Below are positions 44,630 to 55,672 of a DNA stretch of 64,000 nt, piece after piece. A model generated the notes under the pieces. It saw only the letters and a program-made list of their open reading frames with translations, was not told the DNA's origin and ran no database searches. The first letter of the stretch is position 1; every line of letters starts with the position of its first letter. The DNA comes from Pegoplata infirma (lineage: Eukaryota > Arthropoda > Insecta > Diptera > Anthomyiidae), in the NCBI GenBank assembly GCA_963921195.1, contig OY992541.1:12370951-12434950 (forward strand), written 5' to 3'. Both the position numbers and the translations under genes were made by a program.

Positions 44630-46151
44630 TAGAGTTTTTCACGGGAATTCCCGGGAATTCCCGTAAATTTTCGATCCCGAAATCCCGGGAAATAGAGCGG
44701 GAATTCCCGGGAATTTTAGTTTCTTTGAAATTGTGGATTTTTTGACTTCTTCTGATTATTTTGTACGTAATTTTTTTAGATTTTATTAAAATTCTTGATA
44801 ATTGATAACAATTATGTCCCTGCGTACTTTACGCAGGGACAAGGAGGACCTTCTAACTAAAAAAATTCATAAAATCTGAGACTTACGAAATGAAAAAAGT
44901 CTCACAATATCTAAATCTTCGATAGGATACAATTACACAGTGATACAAAATCGAACTTTCCGAATCGGAATGGGATGAAACAAAAGCAATTGAAAGCTTA
45001 CATTTTACATAACAAAACCCTCATAACGTTTTTTAATTCAGCGCTAGATTATTTTTTACACGCATTTAAAGTTGGTGATTTTAAAGCCTTTAAAGCTTTT
45101 GTTTACTAAACATGCCCTACATTAGGAGCCCCAGGTGGGGGCACTTATTGGACATGTGGGGTCCAGCGTCTAAACTTAAGCTCGAAAAGCCAAATTATTA
45201 AAAATAATCCACTGTTCACCGTTGCGTATGATTGTTATTTAAAGGCAATTACAAAATTAATCATACGCCTTATACAATTTTCAAGCAATTATCATTATAA
45301 TTATAATAAAAGTTCAACAACTTCAAATACGTGTAAAAAAATCTAGCACTGAGCCAAAAAAAAGTGTCGAGGGCTTTGTTATGCTTTCATTTGCTTTTAG
45401 TTTCATTCCATTCCGATTTTGGTTGTTGCACTGTGTTATCAGAACCTAATAATTTTTTTCAGAAGCTGAGAAATTTTCTTTCTGAGACCTGCATTAGAAA
45501 AATTTGCAGTATGATTATTTGTTTCTATAGAAAATATTTATGTCTCATGATTCTTTTTAAATCGATAAATTGATATAAAATCTGTGTAAGGAATGACTCT
45601 GAAATTAACGGGTTTTTTCTTTTAGAAACCAGAATTTTTAATATTTTTTTGGGGTAAATTTTCTTATAATTTCATTTCTCTAAAACAGTTACATACAGTT
45701 TCGAAGACATTATTGAGATATTCCTCTGAATTAGTTTCATTGTGTTTTAGAGGCAAAGCGCTGGGAACCAATTGTAAAAATGAACTAATATGATTTATAA
45801 TAAATGATGAATTTTTATTATTACAACAGATAAAGCGATGTGAAATACCATATTCCCTTAAAAATACTTTTAAATGACTTCGACATATTTGGGCCGTTTT
45901 TTATAAAAAACTGGGTAACAAAAATTGTTCTTTTTTCCTCGAAACTTTTTTTTTGTTTTAAAGGTACTAAATACCATTTTTATGGTGTTAATAAACAATA
46001 ATTGTGTAATCGCATTCATAAGGTTTTTATATATTTTTTGACAAAAAATTTTGGTTTTTAGTTTTTGCGGGAATTCCCGGGATCCCGGGAAATTTAAAAA
46101 TGAATCCCGCTTTCCCGGGAAATGAAAAAGTCCGGGAAAAGAAAAACTCTA
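44630..46151. mobile_element. hAT-type element, 1,522 bp, right-arm copy
   Basis: Inverted duplicate of 15,358-16,879 with the same 8-bp duplication ATAATTAT (44,622-44,629 and 46,152-46,159) and exactly the same length. It is non-coding apart from the shared chance 69-codon frame at 45,364-45,573. Confidence 0.88.
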
Positions 46152-46209
46152 ATAATTATACATCCCTGAGATATTTTCTAAATTTTTTTTAATGCAGTCA
46201 TATGTAGTA

Positions 46210-46722
46210 GAGATGGGCGCGTGAGTGAATTTTGACTCACGCACGCTCACGAAATAAAAATACTGATCACGCACGATCACGCACGAAATTATTTTTGCTG
46301 TTCACGTTCACTCACGCTCACGTGAGTAACTAAAATTTTTCTCACGCTCACGAAATAATCACGCTAACGAAGACTCACGAAATTAAATTTAACAAATTTT
46401 TATTTTACGTTTTTCAATTTCTTGCACAAAAAGTATAGATTTTCCTTAAAACAATAATAAAAATTTATTTAAATCACAATTTTGTATTAATTACCCTCTT
46501 AAGTCAATATAATGACGATTTTTTTACTTGTTTTTTGTTTCAAACAGCACAAAACAATCACGAGAACTCACGAAACAAAAGTTACTCACGCACGCTAACG
46601 CACGAAACTATTTTTTCTAATCACGTGCACTCACGATCACGTGAGTAAAAATAAATTTCACTCACGATCACGCGTGATTCACGTGAATCACGAAAAATTC
46701 GTGTCACGCGCGCATCTCTAAT
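46210..46722. mobile_element. hAT-type CGTG-rich MITE, right-arm copy
   Basis: Inverted duplicate of 14,790-15,299. Flanking ATGTAGTA at 46,202-46,209 and 46,723-46,730 is the complement of the left-arm duplication TACTACAT. Confidence 0.85.
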
Positions 46723-46904
46723 ATGTAGTAATATATAATTTAATCATGGTTCGGATTAAAAGGTGTACGGTTGATATAATTATATAAAATTATATGAGGG
46801 TCAATACAAAATTTGTTTTTCTGCATAATTTAACATAACATTATATATAGCTTATTCTGTTCCATATAAAACTAGATATGTTTCCAATTAACCAAAAATT
46901 TTCT

Positions 46905-47320
46905 ATAAAGTACCCTAAAAAGTACGCTAAAAAAGTATCCTAAAAAGTAATTTAAAAAGTACCCTAAAAAAGTACACTAAAAACGTACCCTAAGTAATTT
47001 AAAAAGTCCCCCAAAAAAGTACACTAAAAACGTACCCTAAAAAGTACCCTAAAAAGTACGCTAAAAAAGTACACTAAAAAGTACACTAAAAAAGTACCCT
47101 AAAAAGTACTTTTAGGGTACCCTAAAAAGTACTTTTAGTGTACTTTTTAGGGTACTTTTTAGCGTACTTTTTAGGGTACTTTTTTAACGTACTTTTTAGG
47201 GTACTTTTTAGGGTACTTTTTAGCGTACTTTTTAAAGTACTTTTTAGGGTACTTTTTTAGTGTACTTTTTAGGGTACTTTTATAAAGTACTTTTTAGGGT
47301 ACTTTTAAGCGTAGTTTTTA
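46905..47320. repeat. Palindromic GTAC array (right arm)
   Basis: About 32 units that flip orientation near 47,130. Counterpart of 14,265-14,620, slightly longer. Confidence 0.85.
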
Positions 47321-47640
47321 GCGAAAAAAAGGGGACTTGCCGATTTTTTTTTTTTTTGTGCATACTGAATTTGTGTTTCCCGAGTAAAAATAGACATATA
47401 TTACAATATATAACTTGATACAAACATAATAAATTATATATAATTATACATCCCTGAGATATTTTCTAAATTTTTTTAATGCAGTCGTATGTAGTAATAT
47501 ATAATTTAATCATGATTAGGACTAAAAGGTGTACGGTTGATATAATTATATAAAATTATATGAGGGTCAATACAAAATTTGTTTTTCTGCATAATTTAAC
47601 ATAACATTATAAATAGCTTATTCTGTTCCATATAAAACTA

Positions 47641-47914
47641 CCCAGTGAAAAATGTTCAAATGTGAATCATATATATTTCCCATATGATTACATATATGAA
47701 CATATATGTTTAATATATGAGCATATGCGAAAATTGGCGGTATATGGACAACCATGTATGAAACACATATGAACACATGTGTACATATATGAACGCATGC
47801 CATGTATGTACACATGCCGCCAATTTTCGCATGTGTAACATATATTTACATATATGAACACACATGTCCATATTTGGACCACATATGATTCATATATGAA
47901 CATTTTTCACCGGG
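47641..47914. mobile_element. CCCGGTGAAAAATGTTC MITE, 274 bp (right-arm copy)
   Basis: Inverted duplicate of 13,707-13,980 with TA on both sides (47,639-47,640 and 47,915-47,916). The interior is quasi-palindromic. Confidence 0.85.
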
Positions 47915-48086
47915 TAGATATGTTTCCAATTAACCAAAAATTTTCTAAAAAGTACCCTAAAAAGTACGCTAAAAAGTACCCTAAAAAAGTACCCTAAAAA
48001 GTACCCTAAAAGTTTTATATAACAGAATAAGCTATATATAATGTAGAAAAACAAATTTTGTATTGACCCTCATATAATTTTATATG

Positions 48087-48453
48087 CCCGGTGAAAAATG
48101 ATACAAATATGGTCATATATGCGTTCATACATCGTCATGTATGTCCATATATGGTGCATATATGGATATATATGACACTGTATGAAGGCATATATGATCA
48201 TATTTGCAACATATATGTCCATATACGTAAAATGAGGGCATATGAACATATATGGCATATATGCTCCACATATGCCCATATATGTCATATATGGGCATAT
48301 GCCCTCATTTTACGTATATGGACATATATGTTGCAAATATGATCATATATGACTGCATACAATTTCATATATGACCATATATGCTCAAATATTTACATAT
48401 ATGCATCCATATATTTACATATATGTATCCATATATGCAAATTTTTCACCGGG
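48087..48453. mobile_element. CCCGGTGAAAAAT MITE, 367 bp (right-arm copy)
   Basis: Inverted duplicate of 13,164-13,530, the same length and with the same flanks inverted. Confidence 0.75.
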
Positions 48454-48520
48454 TGAGGGTCAATTTTTTTTTTTTAATTTTTTTGTTTTTCTGCATAATT
48501 TAATAACATTTTATTATAAA

Positions 48521-51500
48521 CAAGTAGAAAAATAAAATTCGACTTGGTCGAATCTATGAATACCCTTCACAATGTTATCTGATAGTAATTTTCTAAAAAA
48601 AATTTCAAAAAATTGCATTCAAAATTTTTTATTAGAAATATATTAATTTGAGTAAAACTTTTTTTTAATCAATCAAATTTTTTTGAGTGTAAAATTTTAT
48701 GACTGTCAACATTTTTTGAGTGTGACATTTCATTAAAAAAAAAAATTATGTGTACATTTTTTTTTGAGTGTAAAATTTTTTTTGAGTGTAAAAATTTTTT
48801 GCAGTGTACAATTTCTTTGAGTAACAAGATTACTTTGTAAAATATTTTTGTTGTTTTATACCTACATATGTATATGGGGCATTCCATGCCAAATCACTCA
48901 CTTTTAGGCCCGACCCCCTTCGATTAATTTTATTTTTAGATATGTTTTAGTACGTATTAAATGCAACTTGCAGCCAAATTTTCAGCTTTTTATACCAAGG
49001 TGGTGTTGAGTAATCAATTTTTCAAAATGGCGATTTTTTCCAAAAAATGAAAAAATTTAAATTTTCAATCAATTTTGACCAGTAAAAAATATAGATATAT
49101 TAAAAAAAGATGGACAACATTTTGTTGGTAGTTAAATGTAGTTTTAGAAAAAAAATATGAAAAATTATTCGAAGTAATTATCACTTGTTTTTTATCGTAT
49201 AAAAATTAAAATCAACTTTTTGAAAAAGTCCGAAACCTTCGATTTTTTTTTAAAAATGTCAAAAAATTCTACTCTAAATTACGCAACTTTTAAGTCATAA
49301 TTCGAGATGTGATCGTAATTCGTTCTATTTTTATTCAAATTTTGAAAATTGCACTTTTTTTTTTTTGACTCTGGTTTATTTTATATGGTGCTCCAAAAAA
49401 AATAATTTGGTAAATATTGACCGTAACTTCCCCTAGATATATTAACTTGGGTGTAAAAATACGTCTCAGAAAATTTTAGGATGATCGGACATGGGTAAGG
49501 CGTGCCGCATCGGCTTTGAAGTTTGAAAATCGGATTACAAGGGAAAATATGCATTTTTTTCTGTTTTCTTAATTTTTTTGGTATTTTAAGTTAATTTTGA
49601 ATTCAAATGGTTACAGAATTGAAATGTAGAGTAAAATGTCTCTCTATTAAGGTCATAAAAACCGAAATCGGTTTAAAATCAGCCAAGTTATTACAACTTC
49701 CCCAGGCATCTAACGTGTGGCAGACAACTTGATTAATCAATGCAATCCGATTTTTGAAATTCATTGAAATTTTCTACTGTAATAACATTTTTTTATTCTT
49801 CAAGTTCAAATGTTATTAGATGACAAGTATTTTTCATATTGTGTTTTGCTAACATTTTTTAAATTAGTGCTAAAAATGCCTGCATTTTCCACACCCTTTT
49901 GAAATCTCTATTTTAAAAAAAAAAAATTTTTTTTGTTTTAAAATTTGGAAAAGTCAAAAAAAATTACACTGAAACATGAATAATGAAAAAATGTTATTAC
50001 AGTAGAAAATTTCAATAAATTTAAAAAAAGGGCCTCGTATTTTTTAATCAAGTTGTATGGCACACGCTAGATGCCTGGGGAAGTTGTAATAACTTGGCTG
50101 ATTTTCAACCGATTTTAGTTTTTAGTACCTTATTAGAAAGGTATTTTACTCCACATCATAATTCTGTAATCACTTGAATTAAAACTTAACTTAAAATACC
50201 AAAGAAATTGCGAAAACAGAAAAAAATTCATATTTTTCCTTGTAATCCGTTTTTTAAACTTCATGGACCATGCTAAGCGCCTTACACATGTCCGATCGTC
50301 CCAAATTTTTGTGAGACGTATATTTACCTCCAAATGAATATATTTAGGGTAAGTTAGGGTCAGTATCTACCATTTTTTTTTTTTTGGAGCTCCATATAAA
50401 ATAAATCAGAGCCAAAACATAAAAGGTGCAATTTTAAAAATTAAAAAAAAAAATAGAAAGAATTGTGATCACATCTCGAGTTATGGCTTAAAAGTTGCAT
50501 AATTTAGAGTAGAATTCTTATAGTTTTTTACAAAAAAATCGAAGGTTTCGGACTTTTTCAAAAAGTCGATTTTAATTTTTAAACGTCAAAAAATAAGTGA
50601 TAATTACTTCGAATAATTTTTTCACATTTTTTTTCTAAAACTACATTTAAATACCAACAAAACGTTGTCCAACTTTTTTTAAAATATCTATATTTTTTAC
50701 TGGTCAAAATTGATTGAAAATTTAAATTTTTTCATTTTTTGGAAAAAATCGCCATTTTGAAAAATTGATTACTCAACACCACCTTGGTATAAAAGGCTGA
50801 AAATTTGGCTGCAAGTTGCATTTAATACGTACTAAAACATATCCAAAAATAAAATTAATCGAAGGGGGTCGGGCCTAAAAGTGAGTGATTTGGCATGGAA
50901 TGCCCCATATGTAATGCAAAAAAAAAACTATTTCACATTTTCCCTGTTTTTATTTTACCAACCTCTTCCTTAAAAACCAAAAACAACCAAACATTCAATC
51001 ATACAATGTATAAGTCCCACTTTTTTTGATTTTTTTTCCCAAAATACTTACTATACACCGTTACATACAGTTACAAAAACAATAACAACACAATAACAAA
51101 TATTTACTTGTCTAACAACTAAACTGCACTCCACGGCAAGAAAACTAACAACAACAAGTTTTAAGAAAACTGGTATTTCACCATGCTGTTAAAACTTGTT
51201 TAACGAGTTTTCAACAGTTTAAGGTGAAACCAATCTGAAATTCAGGGCTTTGCTTATAACTTTTGAACCACTGGACCGATTTTGCTGAAACTCAAAACCA
51301 AACAGGCTTGAGGAACGACAAATATATATGCTAAGCTTCAGCACCCTCAGAATTGCCTTTCGAAAGTTAGAGTGGTTTTAATCTCGTAAATTCGTAAAAT
51401 ACCCTTGCCGAAATTTACTCTTTTGCTCATAACTTTTGAACCACTTGACCGATTTCGCTGGATTGCAATACCAACCTGACCCGGTAAATGGAGAACATAT

Positions 51501-51728
51501 ATGTCAAACTTCAGGAGCCTCCGTAAAGTCTTTCAAAAGTTAGCGTGTTTTCAACGGACAGACAGACAGACGGACGGACGGACGGACGGACATCGCTAGA
51601 TCGACTTAAAATCGATCGAGGATCATGAATATATATACTTTATGGGGTCCTAGACCAATATTTCGATGTGTTACAAACGGAATGACAAACTTATATATAT
51701 CCTCTATCACTAGAGTGGAGGGTATAAA
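48521..51728. mobile_element. Repeat X, second copy, split by a palindrome
   Basis: Head CAAGTAGAAAAATAAAATTCG (48,521-48,870) and tail (50,908-51,728) match the expanded copy at 31,403-38,569, but with no satellite A or B. The flanks join to the unbroken sequence seen in the left arm near 13,095-13,115, showing that X entered the right arm after the duplication. Confidence 0.7.
48875..50907. mobile_element. 2-kb palindromic element with TGGGGCATTCC ends
   Basis: Ends are TGGGGCATTCCATGCCAAAT and ATTTGGCATGGAATGCCCCA with TA outside both. The arms (about 48,875-49,860 and 49,985-50,907) pair almost throughout; each contains the block TTTTGAAAAAGTCCGAAACC in one orientation. The centre is A/T homopolymer-rich. 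There is no transposase; a 66-codon frame at 50,133-50,333 is not credible. Tc1/mariner-type is a guess from the TA flank. Confidence 0.75.
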
Positions 51729-52305
51729 AACAAAAAATTGACCCTCATATAAAATTATATGAGGGTCAATACAAAATTTGTTTTTTTGCATAATTTAACA
51801 TAACATTATATATAGCTTATTCTGTACCATATAAAACCAAAAATTTTCTAAAAAGTACCCTAAAAAGTACGCTAAAAAAGTACGCTAAAAAGTACCCTAA
51901 AAAAGTACCCTAAAAAGTACGCAAAAAAAGTACCCTAAAAAGTACCCTAAAAAGTACTCTAAAAAGAACGCTAAAAAAGTACCCTAAAAAGTACGCTAAA
52001 ATGTACCCTAAAAAGTGTGTACTTTTTAGGGTACTTTTTTAGCGTACTTTTTAGGGTACTTTTTAGCGTACTTTTAGCGTACTTTTTAGGGTACTTTTTA
52101 GCGTACTTTTTAGGGTACTTTTTAAGCGTACTTTTTTAGCGTACTTTTTTAATGTACTTTTTTAGCGTACTTTTTAGGGTACTTTTTTAGGGTTTTTAGG
52201 GTACTTTTTTAGGAAATAAATTTACCACGCCCTTTTTTGCCTTTCTTATTACCCGGTGAAAAATGTGCATATATGGATACATATATGTAAATATATGGAT
52301 GCATA
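51729..52305. repeat. P fragment, palindromic GTAC array and CCCGGTG MITE start
   Basis: The P module is followed by a GTAC array at 51,850-52,215 that flips orientation near 52,018, then the GGAAATAAATTTACCACGCC border and the first ~50 bp of a CCCGGTGAAAAATGTGC MITE cut by the next insertion. Confidence 0.75.
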
Positions 52306-52966
52306 CAGCTGCGAAAGAAAAAATAGCACCAGTGGCATTTTCTTCAGTTGTATGATTTGGGTTGTAATGTTATAAATATCCAAAAAAACAGTCCAACGGT
52401 TACCACAAAAACAAAAAATGTTTAGAGAACTATGCCAAGAAAATACACTTTTGCTTTTTGGTATGACGCCCTTCGTTTTTAGTGGGCGTGGTTTTTAGAT
52501 TGAATTGGGCAGATTTATCATCTCAGGAAATTCATATCATATCTCAAAAACTACTCACCAGATCGGCATGAAATTCACAAAATTGGAAAGCTTATTCAAA
52601 TTTGTTATAAAAAACATTCATAGCCCATTTAAATGCTCACCAGATTTTCAGTGAAAGCATCAAATACAAAAACTAAATTTTCGTAATTTTTGATATCGTT
52701 AAAATTTTGCTTATTTGACAAAGTCTAAGTTATAAAAGGGTTCATAAAATACATTAAATTAAAGCTGTATTGGCGATGAATATAAATGGCAATATAGTGA
52801 TATGCCTTCCCTTGTGAAACATCGAAGTTATTAAAAAAATTTTATTTTTATTAAAAATGGTGTGATTTAAACTTTTGTTCCAAGCGATGTCATTGCGAAT
52901 TCAGTGACCTATTAAGACCACTGTGTACAGAGAATAGAAGTCATTTTTACCAGCTTTCGATTGCTT
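52306..52966. mobile_element. Single-ended CAGCTGCG element fragment
   Basis: Starts TA then CAGCTGCGAAAGAAAAAATA, the same end as at 11,935. The right inverted end is missing; the segment fuses to TTTCTAAATTTTTTTAATGC of a P module near 52,967. No gene is visible. Confidence 0.55.
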
Positions 52967-53151
52967 TTTATATTTTCTAAATTTTTTTAATGCAGTCGTA
53001 TGTAGTAATATATAATTTAATCATGATTAGGATTAAAAGGTGTACGGTTGATATAATTATATAAAATTATATGAGGGTCAATACAAAATTTGTTTTTCTG
53101 CATAATTTAACATAACATTATAAACAGCTTATTCTGTTCCATATAAAACTA
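52967..53151. repeat. Third copy of the right-arm P segment
   Basis: Direct repeat of about 47,467-47,640, leading into the third copy of the 274-bp MITE. Confidence 0.75.
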
Positions 53152-55147
53152 CCCAGTGAAAAATGTTCAAATGTGAATCATATATATTTCCCATATGATT
53201 ACATATATGAACATATATGTTTAATATATGAGCATATGCGAAAATTGGCGGTATATGGACAACCATGTATGAAACACATATGAACACATGTGTACATATA
53301 TGAACGCATGCCATCAGCGACGTATCCAGGAATTTGAAAAGGGGGGGGGGGCCCAACTCGAAATTTTTTTTTAATCTTCATCAAACAAAAGTATTTTCTC
53401 TTACACCCCCCTCCCCCCCTCCATGTACAAAAAAAATCCTCAGAATTTGTGAATTTTTTATAGAGAAAGTATATCTCAGTCTCATCAAAATTTAAAACAT
53501 CTCAGAATCTACTCGCAAAAAACACAAACCTTTTAGTAAAATTTTTGGTAAAAAATACAACTCACCAATTGCTTTTGCTTAATTTAGCCAATTTTTTAGA
53601 ACAAAAACTTTGTAAAACTTCGCAGTCTTAGTGAGTTGTATTTTTACCAAAAACTTTGTTAAATTATGTAAAAGTCATGGTCTTTACCAAAAACTTGGCT
53701 CATAAGTGTAAGTTTTTTTGCGTTTGAGAACTTTTTTTCATAAAAACATGTCTTAGGCTGGATTTTACAGTCAATACTTAAGTTTAAGTAGAGACTTCAG
53801 TACAAGGTTTTTCAATCAGTTCGGACCAATTTTTTGCAAAAACTCACTTAATCTTACTTCAGATTGCAGCCTTAATTAATGCCGCCTGAAAAAAATATTC
53901 AAATGATCCAAACTGCTTGAAAAAGCTTGAACTTAAGTATTAACTTAGACTTAAGTGTTGACCGTAAAATCCAGCCTTAGAATTTGAGAACTTCTTAGAA
54001 TTTTAGAACTTCACTCAGCATATGATATTTTTTTTATAGAAAAAAATGCATCAAAATCTGAGAAGTTTGATATACAAAATATTCTGAAAATAATTCTGAA
54101 AATATTCCATTAAAAAATGTCGAATTTTTTATGCAAAAATGTATAATAAATTCCCAGATTCTGAGGTATTTTTCCAATAAAAATGGTTCCTGAAAACGAT
54201 ATGTTACCTGAAAGTCCTACCACCAGAAATGTTATTTTTGTATTTTTGATAAATTTGGAATTGCAAAAAAAATCAAAGTATATTGATTTTGCTCTCCTGA
54301 TTCCAAATTATCTTACCAAATATTTTAATAGTTTAACATTTTTCCGATTTTTGCCTTTGAAAATTCGAAACTGCTAATTTAGGCAGTATTCTTAGGCTGG
54401 CGCGTTCCATTTTCGAGATATTCACGTTTGAAAATTAAAAAAGCCTTATTTAGTGCTCACTGATACGTATTCACGCGTAAGAACCATAATACGCGCAAAT
54501 CAGCAATCCACATGGTTGTAGGACATTCCGTTATCGAGATATTTGAACTTGAAAAATTTATTACTACTAATTTCTTAGCGCTTTTTACGGCTCAACTGTT
54601 ACATATTATTGCGTTAGCGCAACATTTTAGGGCTGGATAAAAAAAAACGATTTTTTTGCCAGTTTAAATATTTTGCTAAGTCGTTTTTTAATATTTGAAA
54701 CTTTAAACTCGATTTTTTAAAAAAGTGCTAGAATGAAAATTAAATATGAAAATTTTTCTTTAGAAAATTATTTTCATGATCCTGATGCAAAATTTTCATT
54801 AAATTAAACCAATATAATGTGTTTTCGATACATTTTTTACAGATATTTCGATATAAATAATTTTTTAAAAACGAAAATTTATCAAAATCTAGAGTTTTTA
54901 TAAAAATATATTAAAAACTCTTCAAAAACCAAAATATGTGTAATACTAAAACACATGTGTTTGTTTCTTGTATTATGTGAAATGAATACATTTTTTAAAA
55001 ATTTTCAATCCAAAAGGGGGGGGCCCGGGCCCCCTGGGCCCCCCCCTGAATACGTCCATGCATGCCATGTATGTACACATGCCGCCAATTTTTGCATGTG
55101 TAACATATATTTACATATATGAACACACATGTCCATATTTGGACCAC
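53152..55147. mobile_element. Third copy of the 274-bp MITE, split by hAT and truncated by gypsy
   Basis: The left part (53,152-53,314) and right part (55,061-55,147) together match 47,641-47,880. The rest is beyond the gypsy insertion, outside the window. Confidence 0.8.
53315..55060. mobile_element. hAT-type non-autonomous element, 1,746 bp
   Basis: Ends are CAGCGACGTATCCAGG and CCTGAATACGTCCATG (imperfect inverted repeats), flanked by the 8-bp duplication CATGCCAT (53,307-53,314 and 55,061-55,068). A G-run follows the left terminus and GGGCCCCCCCC precedes the right one. The interior is AT-rich without transposase; a 64-codon frame at 54,183-54,377 has no family features. The terminus pattern is common among hAT MITEs in animals. 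Confidence 0.9.
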
Positions 55148-55658
55148 TGTTGGGAAAAAGGATATTCCTCCGGGGAAGTAATATCCTTTTTCTCTAATAT
55201 GCTGAAAGGAAAAAAAGATAAAACCCTAATGTTGTCACTCTTTGACCACAGAGCGGTGACGTGCTCCAATCTACAGGCCTACGCCCAATTCTTATAAATA
55301 ATAACTTTAATACTTACAAATTTCTCCTGAAAGAAAAGAAAAACCAGCATTCATTTCTTTGGTTACTCATCAATTGGTTCTTTATTTTTTTTCACATTCA
55401 TATTTATATTCTAAAACTCTTCCCGTTCATTAACTGACCTACTTTAATAAAGCAAACTATGGAATTTAATATAATAATGCAATTCTGCAAACTAGTAAAT
55501 TTACGTTAACAAAAATTAAACAAAAATAATTATGAAATTTAAAGTCAATGAACGGGTATCGAGTTACTTATGACATAAATAAAATTAATTGTAGCCAAAA
55601 TTATATTAACCCTTAAAAGTTACTTAAAAATAGCTTAGCCCTAATCTGGCACCCAACA
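55148..55658 (-). repeat. Gypsy 3' LTR, 511 bp
   Basis: Plus-strand view begins TGTTGGGAAAAAGGATATTC and ends GGCACCCAACA, a TG...CA LTR with a TGTTGGG/CCCAACA terminal inverted repeat. It carries TTATTTATAAG (possible TATA region) and AATAAAG on the minus strand. Confidence 0.93.
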
Positions 55659-55672
55659 TCCCTCCCCCCTTA
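55659..55672 (-). promoter_or_regulatory. Polypurine tract (plus-strand primer)
   Basis: Minus-strand TTAAGGGGGGAGGGA abuts the 3' LTR directly, the expected position for second-strand DNA priming. Confidence 0.88.

Larger units (their letters stand above)
40728..48520. repeat. Right arm of the inverted duplication
   Basis: Reverse complement of 13,069-19,039 in module order, with both hAT elements and both CCCGGTG MITEs at the same positions. Differences: an extra partial S duplication (about 43,010-43,330) and the Tc1-like hairpin at 41,205-42,140, absent from the left arm. Confidence 0.8.
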
